From Lentzea tibetensis (GTDB taxonomy: Bacteria > Actinomycetota > Actinomycetes > Mycobacteriales > Pseudonocardiaceae): a stretch of 64,000 bases of DNA. Below, one piece after another: positions 51,917-62,801 of the stretch (position 1 is its first letter; every line of letters starts with the position of its first letter). The translations under genes were made by a program, and so were the position numbers. Under the pieces are notes generated by a model, which searched no databases, was not told the DNA's origin, and worked only from the letters and a program-made list of their open reading frames with translations. The stretch lies in NCBI RefSeq assembly GCF_007845675.1, contig NZ_VOBR01000003.1, positions 1 through 64,000 on the forward strand, in the 5' to 3' direction.

Positions 51917-52667
51917 TCGACCACCGGATCTGCTGCGTCTGAGCATCCCTGGCCTGCCCGGTCAGCCACGCGGCGGACTCGTACGGCAGCACGTCGCCGA
52001 TGATCGCCTTGCCCGCGACCGAACCACCCGCGCTGATGACCTTCTCGTCGCCCTGGCAGGAAACGGACTTGCTGCCGTTCGGCCCGATCACGACGGACGA
52101 GCCGCCGCTGCGCAGCACCGCGCCGGAGCTCTTGCCGCAGATCGCGTACGCCGTGACGCTCCAGGTGCCCGCGGGTCCCTCGGCCTCGGCCGTCGCGCCC
52201 TTGAGGTTGCCCTGCGGGGCGAGGTGGGTGAGGTGAACGCCGTTGACGGCGTCGACGATCTCGGCGCCGACGCCGAGCGACTTGGTGCCGGTGGGGCACG
52301 ACGCCTCGGCGGTCTGCGCGCCGTTCTTGCTGGCCAGGCTGAAGTCGCCGGGCGCGCAGTTCGCGCGGGCGGTCACGGTCCACGGCAGGGGAGTGCCGCT
52401 GCCGAACTCGGTCGCGTGCACCTCGACCCCGCTGAGGTCGGCTTTCGGCTTGATGCGGGTGATGGCGGTGCGGTCGCCCGTGACCGCACCGCCCGTCCCG
52501 ACCACCTTCCAGCCGTTCGGGCAGGTGACCGTGACCGACTTGGCGGACGACGTGCTCGCGCTGGTGGCGCTGTGCGGCTCGACGTCCTCGCCGACGCCCG
52601 CCATCGCCGTGGCGGGGTTGATGCTGGTCAGGCTCAACGCCAGCACCGCCGTGCTGAACAACTTCAC
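51888..52667 (-). CDS. Secreted protein with three ~65-residue repeats
   Basis: The GTG at 52667 follows AAGGGG. The 259-residue product has a signal peptide (KLFSTAVLALSLTSINPATA) and a mature part of three related units, each beginning with a Cys-containing strand (VTCPNGWKVVGTGG, ASCPTGTKSLGVGAE, VSCQGDEKVISAGG) and each later containing WTVTARANCA / WSVTAYAICG / WSITPYAVCS. The six cysteines fit one disulfide per unit. Function unknown; probably a beta-repeat cell-surface or secreted binder. Confidence 0.78.
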   Translation of the reverse strand: MKLFSTAVLALSLTSINPATAMAGVGEDVEPHSATSASTSSAKSVTVTCPNGWKVVGTGGAVTGDRTAITRIKPKADLSGVEVHATEFGSGTPLPWTVTARANCAPGDFSLASKNGAQTAEASCPTGTKSLGVGAEIVDAVNGVHLTHLAPQGNLKGATAEAEGPAGTWSVTAYAICGKSSGAVLRSGGSSVVIGPNGSKSVSCQGDEKVISAGGSVAGKAIIGDVLPYESAAWLTGQARDAQTQQIRWSITPYAVCSL

Positions 52668-52746
52668 GATGAACGCCCCTTCGGGTTCCGCGGGCCGGTG
52701 CCCGCGGAACCCGAGCATGTCGAGCCGGATTAGAGCGAGATTAAGG

Positions 52747-53559
52747 TCAGGGGCAGCTGACGATCGTCTCGCCGGCGACGGCGTCGAGGCAGGTGTCCAC
52801 ACCGTCGCCGCCGTTGAGCGTGTCCACGCCGCCCTGGCCCCACAGGAAGTCGTTGCCGCCCAGCGCCGAGATGCTGTTCACGCCCGCGCTGCCGACGAGG
52901 TGGTCGACGTTGTTCGTGCCGGTGACGTTCTCCACGTCGGCGTGGACGTTGTCCTTCGCCGCGACCGTGTCGTAGCCGTCGTCAGCGCCCGCGCCGATGG
53001 TCACCGAGACACCGGAGCCGGGGTTCAGCGCGCTGCCGTTCAGGTAGTCGACCCGGTCCACGCCGAGGCCGCCGAACACCGCGACGCCGCCCCGCTTGGG
53101 CCGCAGGAGGTCGTTGCCCGCACCACCGTTGATCGTGCCCTTGGCGCGGGTCTCGATGACGTCGGCGCCGTCGCCGGTGCTCACGTTCGCGGGCACGTCG
53201 TCGGTCGAGTTGGCGTCCATCAGCACGTTGACCCGGTCGTTGAGGTCGCCGGTGGTCACCGAGATGGAGTTGATGAAGCGGGTGTTGAGCGGGGCCGGTG
53301 CCTTGTAGACGCACTGCACCTGCGTGCCGACCAGCGTGCACCCCGCGCCTGCCGCGAGCAGGTCACCGCTGTCGGTGACGGTGTACTTGCGGTTGACCGT
53401 GTCCATGCCGACGGTGACGTTGTTCGTGTGGCCTGCTTCGGCCTCCACGATCATCACGCCGTTCTGCACGTAGACCGTCGTGTGCGGGGTGGCGTGGGCG
53501 ATGGCGGGCATGGCGACCGCGGCCAGTGCGGCGGCGCTGATGGCGATGAGCAGTCTCAC
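52747..53559 (-). CDS. Secreted RTX-like calcium-binding repeat protein
   Basis: The 270-residue product has a signal peptide (RLLIAISAAALAAVAMPAIA) and a C-terminal beta-roll region with GGxGxDxL-type nonapeptides (INGGAGNDLLRP, SALGGNDFLWGQGGVDTLNG, GDGVDTCLD), typical of hemolysin-type calcium-binding repeats. In actinomycetes these are exported by Sec rather than type I secretion. It may pair with the adjacent secreted repeat protein (same strand, 79 bp apart). Function unknown. Confidence 0.82.
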   Translation of the reverse strand: MRLLIAISAAALAAVAMPAIAHATPHTTVYVQNGVMIVEAEAGHTNNVTVGMDTVNRKYTVTDSGDLLAAGAGCTLVGTQVQCVYKAPAPLNTRFINSISVTTGDLNDRVNVLMDANSTDDVPANVSTGDGADVIETRAKGTINGGAGNDLLRPKRGGVAVFGGLGVDRVDYLNGSALNPGSGVSVTIGAGADDGYDTVAAKDNVHADVENVTGTNNVDHLVGSAGVNSISALGGNDFLWGQGGVDTLNGGDGVDTCLDAVAGETIVSCP

Positions 53560-53686
53560 TTCGGTTTCCCCTTTGTGGCTGGTGCCTTGTGGGGAAACAG
53601 CCTGCTCAGGGGGCTTCGGGTGAGCTGTGGGCGTGCTTAGGGCAGGGCTAAGGTGATGATCTCCGCGCTGGTCGGGCCACCGGTTT

Positions 53687-54514
53687 TCACTCCGCGGCCG
53701 CGGGATGCCCTCCGATGCGCGTGGTCAGCTCGTCCGCCGACCGGCGCACCTCACCGGCCAGATCGGGCCAGGTCTGCCCGCACAACGTGTCGCACACGTG
53801 CCGGAACGTGAGCGTGATGGCGGCGATGGGCCGTTCCCCGTGGTCGAAGACGGGAGCGGCGACGGAGGCGAACCCGGCGGTCACGAACCCGTCCTCGACC
53901 GCCCACCCCTGCCGTCGCTCGGCCTGCAACAACCGCCGCAGAGCGGGCAGGTTGTGCGGCCCTCGCCCGGTCCGGTCGACGAACCCGTCCACGGTCGGGA
54001 ACAACGCCCGGACCTGGGCGGGCGGCAGGTGGGCCAGCATGGCCCGGCCGGACGCGGTGAGGTGCGCCGGCAACCGCACGCCGACGTCGGACACGATCGT
54101 CTGCGGCTGCCGCGGCTGCTCCCTGACCAGGTACAACGACTCGGCCCCGTGCAGCACGCCCAGGTGCGCCGTCTTCTCGGCCCGGTCGACGAGCTTGCGC
54201 AGCAGTGGCCGCGCGAGGCGTTCCAGCGGGTCGTGCCGGAGGTACGCCGAACCGAGCTCGAACGCCGCCACTCCCAGTCCGTACCGCTTCTCCTCCGGGA
54301 AGTGCGTGGCGAACCCGGCGTCGGTCAGTTCGGAAAGCAGGTGGTAGGTCGTCGACCTCGGTAGATTGAGCTCACGCGCGACGGAAGCGGCCGACACGGG
54401 TCCTGGTCGGCTCGCCAACAGACGCAGTACCGCGAGGCCTCGCCGCAGCGCGGGTACGTCACTGCTGCTGCCCACCTGTGGATTTTCGCACTTTGCAGGC
54501 GTGACGAAGTCCAT
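53687..54514 (-). CDS. IclR-family regulator, candidate hut regulator
   Basis: The 275-residue product has an N-terminal winged helix (ALRRGLAVLRLLASRPGPVS, AASVARELNLPRSTTYHLLS) and the C-terminal IclR effector domain with HLTASGRAMLAHL and AAPVFDHGERPIAAITL. Its nearest metabolic neighbours are the hut genes 1.6 kb away on the other strand, so it may sense urocanate or another histidine catabolite. That link is inference. The start may be a later GTG (VGSSSDVPALR). Confidence 0.88.
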   Translation of the reverse strand: MDFVTPAKCENPQVGSSSDVPALRRGLAVLRLLASRPGPVSAASVARELNLPRSTTYHLLSELTDAGFATHFPEEKRYGLGVAAFELGSAYLRHDPLERLARPLLRKLVDRAEKTAHLGVLHGAESLYLVREQPRQPQTIVSDVGVRLPAHLTASGRAMLAHLPPAQVRALFPTVDGFVDRTGRGPHNLPALRRLLQAERRQGWAVEDGFVTAGFASVAAPVFDHGERPIAAITLTFRHVCDTLCGQTWPDLAGEVRRSADELTTRIGGHPAAAE

Positions 54515-54585
54515 CCAACGGGCGACTCAACAAATGTCGCCCCCGGTGCGTTGGAGCGGCGTGACAGTGAACGAGGGGGTCGGGA

Positions 54586-55113
54586 TTGACACCGAGTTTC
54601 GATGACTTCGTGGCCGCACAGGTAACCCCGTTGCTGCGGTACGCGACCGTGCTGACCTGCGATCCCTACCTGGCGCAGGACGTGGTCCAGGAGGTTCTGC
54701 TGCGCGCTCAACAGCGGTGGGACCGGATCGGCGCCGTCGATCTGCCCGCCGCGTACGTGAAGCGGATGGTCACGAACGAGTACCTGTCCTGGCGCAGGCG
54801 CCGGGAGGCGAAGAACGTGGCCCTCTCCACGGCGACGCTGGAACACATCAGCCCGGCCGTCCCCGACACGAGTCACCACTACGACGAGCGCGAGGCGATG
54901 CTGCAGCGGATCGCGCAGCTGCCCCGCAAGCAGCGGGCCGCCATCGTGCTCCGTTATTACGAGCACTACACCGACTCGGAGATCGCACGGGAGCTCGGCT
55001 GCGCCGAGGGAACCGTGCGCAGCCACATCTCCCGTGCGCTGGCCACGCTCCGTCTCGAACATTCACCGGAACCTGCCGCCGCAGGGCTTCGGGTGCGGGA
55101 GGGCCTTTCGTGA
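54586..55113 (+). CDS. SigE-family (ECF41/SigE-like) RNA polymerase sigma factor
   Basis: The 175-residue ECF sigma has region 2 (LLRYATVLTCDPYLAQDVVQ, EVLLRAQQRWDRIGAVDLPA, AYVKRMVTNEYLSWRRRR) and region 4 (LPRKQRAAIVLRYYEHYTDS, EIARELGCAEGTVRSHISRA). This is the SigE family of actinomycetes, usually paired with a membrane anti-sigma-like protein. The TTG at 54586 follows GAGGGGGTCGGGA. Its stop overlaps the next gene in GTGA. Confidence 0.9.
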   Translation: MTPSFDDFVAAQVTPLLRYATVLTCDPYLAQDVVQEVLLRAQQRWDRIGAVDLPAAYVKRMVTNEYLSWRRRREAKNVALSTATLEHISPAVPDTSHHYDEREAMLQRIAQLPRKQRAAIVLRYYEHYTDSEIARELGCAEGTVRSHISRALATLRLEHSPEPAAAGLRVREGLS

Positions 55114-56045
55114 ACGACACCGAGCAGTTGATCAAAGAAGCGCTGAACCGGCAGGCCGACCGCGCGCCGCATCCGGGGCCGACGTTGTCCGCGTTGCGCC
55201 GCCCCGCGCGCAGGCGCAGCCGGTCGTCGCTGTTCCTGACGGTCGGCACGGCCGTCGCGGCGGCAGCGGTGCTGTTCGCCGCGGGTGTCCTGGTCGGCAA
55301 GGGGCCGAGTCCGGACAACGGGGCGGCCGCGTTGCTGCCGACGACGACGCCGAGCGCGTCGACGCACGTCAAGTTCAGTCCCGGCTGGTTGCCGGACGGG
55401 TTCGTCGAGGTCTACCGGTCCGCCGGACCGGACGGCATCGTCCGCGTCTGGACGACCGAGCCGAGCGCCGACCCGCCGTTCGCCACCGCCAAGCCGATGG
55501 TGTCGCTCAGCGTCGACGGCAACCCCGAGGGCTTCGAGACCTGGGAACAGGTCGCGCTCGCCAACGGTGCCACCGGCTACGTGCAGGTCACCCAGGGGCA
55601 GACCGGTCCGGGCGCCACGATCGTCTGGCGCGCGCCGGACGTGCTGCGGGTGACCGTGCGCGGCGTGCCGGACGTGCGTGCGACGGCCGTGCAGATCGCC
55701 GGGGCCGTGCAGCCGGACGACAAGAGCGTCGTGCGGTCCGCCGTCGAGTACCAGGGCCTGTCGCTGCCGCGCGTGTGGGGCGCCTCGCCGTCGCGGTGGA
55801 CGTCCGAGATCCGGGTCGACCCGTTCACCGCGCAGGTGTCGACGGATCCGCCGGACCTCACCGGCGGCAAGCCGGTCGACGTGCGCGGCAAGCAGGGCAC
55901 GTACGTGCCGGGCAAGTACGTCGCCGTGCTGGACCGGGGCGTGTGGCTGACGGTCACCGGGCAGCTCACCGAGGGCCAGCTCGTCAAGATCGCCAACGAC
56001 ATCAAGATCGATCCGAAGCCGGGGTACGACTGGATCGGTCACTGA
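55110..56045 (+). CDS. Membrane-anchored anti-sigma-like protein
   Basis: The 311-residue product begins with a short cytosolic part (NDTEQLIKEALNRQADRAPH), has a basic stretch and one membrane helix (SLFLTVGTAVAAAAVLFAAG, about 41-62) and a 250-residue outside domain (SPGWLPDGFVEVYRSAGPDG; LPRVWGASPSRWTSEIRVDP). It has no zinc ZAS motif. The coupling to the ECF gene suggests that it holds the sigma factor at the membrane. It ends 87 bp before hutH. Confidence 0.8.
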   Translation: MNDTEQLIKEALNRQADRAPHPGPTLSALRRPARRRSRSSLFLTVGTAVAAAAVLFAAGVLVGKGPSPDNGAAALLPTTTPSASTHVKFSPGWLPDGFVEVYRSAGPDGIVRVWTTEPSADPPFATAKPMVSLSVDGNPEGFETWEQVALANGATGYVQVTQGQTGPGATIVWRAPDVLRVTVRGVPDVRATAVQIAGAVQPDDKSVVRSAVEYQGLSLPRVWGASPSRWTSEIRVDPFTAQVSTDPPDLTGGKPVDVRGKQGTYVPGKYVAVLDRGVWLTVTGQLTEGQLVKIANDIKIDPKPGYDWIGH

Positions 56046-56078
56046 GTCTGGTCGAACACCTAGTCTCGGATACCAGAC
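56046..56078. promoter_or_regulatory. Inverted repeat upstream of hutH
   Basis: GTCTGGT (56046-56052) and ACCAGAC (56072-56078) are 19 bp apart, immediately after the anti-sigma-like gene and 55 bp before the hutH ATG. The spacing of two full turns suits a dimeric regulator such as the IclR protein. Unproven. Confidence 0.4.
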
Positions 56079-56132
56079 AGCATCGCGCGCCCCGGGGTCG
56101 CTGGAACGGCTCCAGGGCGCTGTGATGTCCCC

Positions 56133-57637
56133 ATGCGACAACTGGTTGAGCTGGGTCCGAAACCACTGACCCGTGAGGACGTGCAGGCCGTCGCACGCGA
56201 CGGCGCCTCGGTGACGATCACCGAGGCCGCGCGCGAGGCGGTCACCACCGCCCGCCGCCACATCGACCAGCTCGCCACCGCCGAGCGCCCCACGTACGGC
56301 GTGTCGACCGGCTTCGGCGCGCTCGCCGTCCGGCACATCCCGCCGGACCGCCGCGCGCAGCTGCAGCGGTCGCTGGTCCGCTCGCACGCCGCGGGCTCCG
56401 GCCCCGAGGTGGAGCGCGAGGTCGTGCGCGCGTTGCAGCTGCTGCGGCTGCGCACGCTGGCCACCGGCCACACCGGCGTCCGGTTGTCCACTGTGGAAGC
56501 ACTGGCCGGGATGATCAACGCGGGCATCACGCCGATCATCAACGAGTACGGCTCGCTCGGCTGCTCCGGCGACCTCGCCCCGCTGTCCGCGTCCGCGCTC
56601 GCGCTGATGGGCGAGGGCCTGGTCCGCGACGCCGCCGGCGACCTCGTCCCGGCGCTCGATGCGTTGACGGCCGCGGGCATCGAGCCCGTCCAGCTGGCCG
56701 AGAAGGAAGGCCTCGCGCTGATCAACGGCACCGACGGCATGCTCGGCATGCTGGTGCTCGCGATCGCCGACCTGGAGCGGCTGCTCGACATCGCCGACCT
56801 CACCGCCGCGATGAGCGTCGAGGCGCTGCTCGGTACGGACCGCGTGTTCCAGCCCGAGCTGCACGCGTTGCGCCCGCACCCCGGCCAGACCGTGTCCGCC
56901 GCGCGGATGCTCGCGTTCCTGCGCGACTCCGACATCGTCGCGTCGCACCGCGGCCCGGACTGCACGCGCGTCCAGGACGCCTACTCGCTGCGCTGCGCAC
57001 CCCAGGTGCACGGCGCCGCCCGTGACACCGTCGCCTACGCCGCCGTGGTCGCCGAGCGCGAGCTCGCCTCCGCGGTGGACAACCCGGTCGTGCTGTCCGA
57101 CGGCCGCGTCGAGTCCAACGGCAACTTCCACGGCGCGCCCGTCGCGTACGTGCTGGACTTCCTCGCCATCCCGCTGGCCGACGTCGCGTCGATGGCCGAG
57201 CGCCGCACGGACCGGATGCTCGACGTGTCCCGCTCGCACGGCCTGCCGCCGTTCCTCGCCGACGACCCCGGTGTCGACTCCGGCCACATGATCGCCCAGT
57301 ACACGCAGGCGGCGATCGTGTCCGAGCTCAAGCGCCTGGCCGTGCCGGCGTCCGTCGACTCGATCCCGTCGTCGGCGATGCAGGAGGACCACGTCTCCAT
57401 GGGCTGGTCCGCCGCGCGCAAGCTGCGCAAGGCCGTCGACGGTCTGACGACCGTGCTGGCCATCGAGCTGCTCACCGCTGCTCGTGCTCTCGACCTGCGG
57501 GCGCCTCTCAAGCCCGCTCCCGCGACCGCTGCCGCGGTGGCTCGGCTGCGCGAGACCGTTCAGGGCCCCGGCCCCGACCGCCACCTCGCACCCGAGATCG
57601 CCGCCGCCGAGGCCCTGATTCGAAGTGGAGCTCTGTA

Positions 57638-57638
<1 letters not shown>
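56133..57638 (+). CDS. hutH: Histidine ammonia-lyase
   Basis: The first step of histidine use: histidine to urocanate and ammonia. The 501-residue product carries the MIO-forming tripeptide as Cys144-Ser145-Gly146 ([14 protein letters not shown]) instead of the commoner Ala-Ser-Gly. Also present are the catalytic Tyr region [10 protein letters not shown] (Tyr55), [31 protein letters not shown] and the late QEDHVSMGW. First gene of the hut operon. Its TAA overlaps the hutU ATG by one base (TAATG). Confidence 0.95.
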
Positions 57639-59278
<1,640 letters not shown>

Positions 59279-59287
59279 TGTCGTCGA

Positions 59288-59304
59288 GTCAACGGGCCGT
59301 TGAC
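59288..59304. promoter_or_regulatory. 17-bp palindrome in the hutU-amidohydrolase gap
   Basis: GTCAACGG-G-CCGTTGAC is a perfect palindrome just after the hutU stop. It has almost no loop, so it is more operator-like than terminator-like. The 160-bp gap also contains a GCTCCCCC / GGGGGCGC hairpin (59372-59388) and the repeat-family 13-mer at 59396-59408. Confidence 0.45.
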
Positions 59305-59438
59305 CTCGCGAGAGCTCCGGAACTGTCGGTGCCGCGTGGGACGATTGGAGTGGGGACCTCGTGCTCCCCCTCCCACGGGGGCGCGCTCGTTCGGCGGGGA
59401 CGCTTGCGTCAGCGTGCCGGTGGGCTGGTGGTGGGCTC

Positions 59439-60608
59439 GTGCTGAACGACATCGCGGATGTCGGGCGCGACGCGCGTCGCGGCGGCTACTCGCGGCACGC
59501 GTTCGACGGGCCCGAACTGGAGCTGCGGCACTGGTTCGTCGAACAGGCCGTCCGCCGCGGCCTCAACGTCGAGACCGACCGCAACGGCAACCTGTGGGCC
59601 TGGTGGGGCGAGCGCGGCGCGAACGCGGTCGTCACCGGCAGCCACCTCGACTCGGTGCCCGGCGGCGGCGCGTTCGACGGGCCGCTGGGCGTGACGTCAG
59701 CTCTGGAGGCCGTCGACCTGTTGCAGGCGCGCGGGTTCACGCCGAAGCGGCCGCTGGCGATCGCCGTGTTCGCCGAGGAGGAAGGCGGCCGGTTCGGCGT
59801 CGCGTGCCTCGGGTCGCGGCTGTTGACCGGCGCGATCGCACCCGAGACGGCGCTCAACCTCAAAGACCCCGACGGCATCACGTTCGGCGAGGCCATGGCC
59901 AAGGCCGGCTACGACCCGGCCACGGCAGGCCGCGACGACAAGGTGCTCGGTCGCATCGGGAAGTTCGTCGAGCTGCACGTCGAGCAGGGCCGCGGGCTGA
60001 GCGTGCCGGTCGGCGTCGCCAGCTCGATCCTCGCGCACGGCCGATGGCGCTTCACGTTCACCGGCGAGGGCAACCACGCCGGCGCCACGCTGATCGAAGA
60101 TCGGCGCGACCCGATGCTCCCCGCGTCGCAACTCGTGCTGGCCGCACGGAAAGCGGCACGGGACGGCGGCCGCGCCACGGTCGGCAGGCTGGTGCCCAAC
60201 CCCGGCGGCACGAACGTCATCGCGTCCACTGTGGACGTCTGGCTCGACGCGCGCGACGCCGACGACGCCCGCACCCGCGCGATGGTCGCGGAGATCACCG
60301 AATCGGCCACCCGCGCGGCCGAAGAAGAGGGCTGCGAGGTCCGCGTCACCGAGGAGTCGTACGGCGACACCGTGCACTTCGACGCCGCGCTCCGCGACGA
60401 GCTCGCGGGCGTGCTCGGCGGCGTGCCCGCGCTGCCGACCGGTGCCGGTCACGACGCGGGCATCCTCGCCGCGCACGTGCCGACCGCGATGCTGTTCGTG
60501 CGCAACCCGACCGGGGTGAGCCATGCGCCAGAAGAGTTCGCTGAACAGAGCGATTGCGACGAGGGCACCAAGGCGCTGGCCAGCACCCTCGAACATCTGT
60601 GTTCGTAG
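59439..60608 (+). CDS. M20-family amidohydrolase, probable N-formylglutamate hydrolase of hut
   Basis: The 389-residue allantoate-amidohydrolase-like enzyme has the metal ligands TGSHLDSVPGGGAFDGPLGV, AVFAEEEGGRFG, FVELHVEQGRGL and the late TGAGHDAGILAAHVPTAM. By sequence it resembles AllC/N-carbamoyl hydrolases. Between hutU and hutF in an operon without hutG, the likely substrate is N-formylglutamate from HutF. The GTG at 59439 gives a rather short N-terminus, which begins directly at the conserved IADVGRDARRGGYSRHAF. Confidence 0.85.
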   Translation: MLNDIADVGRDARRGGYSRHAFDGPELELRHWFVEQAVRRGLNVETDRNGNLWAWWGERGANAVVTGSHLDSVPGGGAFDGPLGVTSALEAVDLLQARGFTPKRPLAIAVFAEEEGGRFGVACLGSRLLTGAIAPETALNLKDPDGITFGEAMAKAGYDPATAGRDDKVLGRIGKFVELHVEQGRGLSVPVGVASSILAHGRWRFTFTGEGNHAGATLIEDRRDPMLPASQLVLAARKAARDGGRATVGRLVPNPGGTNVIASTVDVWLDARDADDARTRAMVAEITESATRAAEEEGCEVRVTEESYGDTVHFDAALRDELAGVLGGVPALPTGAGHDAGILAAHVPTAMLFVRNPTGVSHAPEEFAEQSDCDEGTKALASTLEHLCS

Positions 60609-60642
60609 GACGAGGCCGCACTGTGCTCGCTACGGTCCGCCC

Positions 60643-61527
60643 ATGCGCTACTGGGTGCTGTTGTTGCTGGTGCTCACCTTGACGGCCTGCGGGGCGTCGG
60701 GCAGCTACGACCGCGACGCCGAGCCGACGACCAAGGCCGTGGAGCCGCCCCCGCTGGGGTCGCTCTACGGCCGGGTCATGCACCCGTCGGGCACGGCCGC
60801 GTCCAAAGCGACGGTCGGCCTGCGCCGGTGGCGAGCCGCGGAGGCGTTCACGACCGCGGCCGCCGGTGGCGTCTCGTGCCTCGGGCAGACGTGCCTGACC
60901 GGCCAGTACGTCGAGCAGACCCCGGAGGGCACCTACAGCTTCCCCGACGACGCGGCGAAGTCCGGTGACGTCTCGGTCGTGGCGTCGTACCCGAGCGGTG
61001 CGGAAGCCGAGGTGTTCTTCAAGAAGACCGGGGAACGGCAGCGCGTGCCGGACCTCGTCCTGTGGGAGGAGCAGCCGCGCGTCCGGCAGATCGGCGGCCT
61101 GTTGTTCATCCGCTGGCCGCAGCAGTCGGGCACCGCGCGGTACGCCGTGCACACCAAGGACAACGGCCAGGTCAGCGCCGCGTCACGGGCCACGACGCGG
61201 TTCGTGCCCGCGTGGCAGGTCAGCGGCGAGCTGTCGGTGGTCGCGACGAGCGACGGCACGAACGCGAAGTTCCGGTACACCGCGGTGCCGGCGAAGATCC
61301 AGGTCGCGAAGCCCGAGCAGCACCCGGTGCAGCTGGACGGCCGCAGCTGCCTCCAGGTGCGCGACCGGCACCGCGCGGTGCTCCCGGCGGGCGACAAGGT
61401 CGAGGTGTCGAGGGACGGCGTGACGTTCACGGCGATCCCGGTGCCCTCGCCCCGGTGGGGAGTGCGGAACACTCTGCTGGGCAACGACATCCGTTACGTG
61501 TGCGGTCGAGAGGTGTCCCTGTGGTGA
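60643..61527 (+). CDS. Lipoprotein of unknown function within the hut operon
   Basis: The 294-residue product has a lipoprotein signal peptide (MRYWVLLLLVLTLTAC, Cys16) and a Gly/Ser linker. An MSCRAMM/transthyretin-like opening follows (GSLYGRVMHPSGTAASKATV), then beta-rich segments (YVEQTPEGTYSFPDDA; QIGGLLFIRWPQQSGTARYA). Its last bases overlap hutF in GTGA, so it is co-translated with histidine-degradation enzymes. No role in the pathway is known. Sensing or surface capture of a substrate is one possibility. Confidence 0.82.
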   Translation: MRYWVLLLLVLTLTACGASGSYDRDAEPTTKAVEPPPLGSLYGRVMHPSGTAASKATVGLRRWRAAEAFTTAAAGGVSCLGQTCLTGQYVEQTPEGTYSFPDDAAKSGDVSVVASYPSGAEAEVFFKKTGERQRVPDLVLWEEQPRVRQIGGLLFIRWPQQSGTARYAVHTKDNGQVSAASRATTRFVPAWQVSGELSVVATSDGTNAKFRYTAVPAKIQVAKPEQHPVQLDGRSCLQVRDRHRAVLPAGDKVEVSRDGVTFTAIPVPSPRWGVRNTLLGNDIRYVCGREVSLW

Positions 61528-62801
61528 ACTTCTGGTGCGAGCGGGCGTGGTTGCCGGACGGCGTGGCCGACCGGGTGCTGATCCGCGTGGACGACGGCAC
61601 CATCACGAGCGTGTCCACAGTGGACACCATTCCACTCGGCGTGCGCAGGCTGCACGGCGTCGTGCTGCCCGGCTTCGCCAACGCGCACTCGCACGCGTTC
61701 CACCGGGCGCTGCGCGGGCGGACGCACGACGGCGGCGGCACGTTCTGGACGTGGCGCGACGGCATGTACTCGCTCGCGGCCAAGCTCACGCCCAAGAGCT
61801 ACTACCGGCTGGCCCGCGCCGTCTACGCGGAGATGGCCGTCGCCGGGGTGTCGTGCGTCGGCGAGTTCCACTACCTGCACGACCGGTCCAACGAGTTCGG
61901 CCACGCGCTGCGCCAGGCCGCCGAGGACGCGGGCATCCGGCTCACCCTGCTGGACACCTGCTACCTGAGCGGCGGCATCGACACGCCGCTCAACGAGGTG
62001 CAGGAGCGCTTCTCCGACGGCAGCGCCGAGGCGTGGGCGTCGCGCGTCGGCGAACTGAAGGACGACGCCGTCATGCGGGTCGGCGCGGCGATCCACTCGG
62101 TGCGCGCCGTGCCGCGCGACGAGATCGCCGTGGTGGCGCGGGCGTTCCCGGACAAGCCGCTGCACGTGCACCTCTCCGAGCAGCCGGCCGAGAACGAGGC
62201 GTGCCTGCTCGCGCACGGCCTCACACCGACCGAGCTGCTGTCCGAGGAAGGTGCGCTCTCGACCCGCACGACCGCCGTGCACGCCACGCACCTGACGTCG
62301 CACGACATCGCGCTGCTCGGCGAGTCCGGCACCGGCGCGTGCTTCTGCCCGACGACCGAGGCCGACCTCGCCGACGGCATCGGCCCGGCCCGCGAGCTGG
62401 CGAACGCCGAGGTCCCGCTGTCGCTGGGCAGCGACCAGCACGCCGTCATCGACCCGTTGCTGGAGGCGCGGGCGCTGGAGCACGGCGAACGCCTGCGCAC
62501 CGGCGAGCGCGGCCGGTTCTCGCCGCGGGAACTGCTGGCCGCGCTGACGAACCACAAGGCGCTCGGCTGGTCCGAGGCCGGGCGCATCGAGGTGGGCGCG
62601 CCAGCGGACTTCGTCGCCGTGCGGATGGACTCGCCGCGCACCGCGGGATCGTTGCCGGAACAGGTGATGCTGTCCGCGACGGCGTCCGATGTGGACACCG
62701 TGGTCGTCGGCGGCCGGGTGGTCGCCGCGCAGGGCGTGCACGAGACTCTGGGTGACACGGGCAGGTTGCTGGCCGACGCGATCGAGGAGCTGTGGGCGTG
62801 A
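61524..62801 (+). CDS. hutF: Formimidoylglutamate deiminase
   Basis: Converts N-formimino-glutamate to N-formyl-glutamate and ammonia (the five-step hut route). The 425-residue amidohydrolase-superfamily enzyme has [20 protein letters not shown] (metal His pair), [33 protein letters not shown] and [20 protein letters not shown], all typical of HutF. GTG 61524 overlaps the lipoprotein stop. Coupled to hutI by GTGA. Confidence 0.94.
   Translation: MNFWCERAWLPDGVADRVLIRVDDGTITSVSTVDTIPLGVRRLHGVVLPGFANAHSHAFHRALRGRTHDGGGTFWTWRDGMYSLAAKLTPKSYYRLARAVYAEMAVAGVSCVGEFHYLHDRSNEFGHALRQAAEDAGIRLTLLDTCYLSGGIDTPLNEVQERFSDGSAEAWASRVGELKDDAVMRVGAAIHSVRAVPRDEIAVVARAFPDKPLHVHLSEQPAENEACLLAHGLTPTELLSEEGALSTRTTAVHATHLTSHDIALLGESGTGACFCPTTEADLADGIGPARELANAEVPLSLGSDQHAVIDPLLEARALEHGERLRTGERGRFSPRELLAALTNHKALGWSEAGRIEVGAPADFVAVRMDSPRTAGSLPEQVMLSATASDVDTVVVGGRVVAAQGVHETLGDTGRLLADAIEELWA

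Noticed and set aside
59286-59445. Extra N-terminal coding exon-like frame before the amidohydrolase
   Set aside because: The frame has poor codon use and no family match; conserved residues begin only after GTG 59439.
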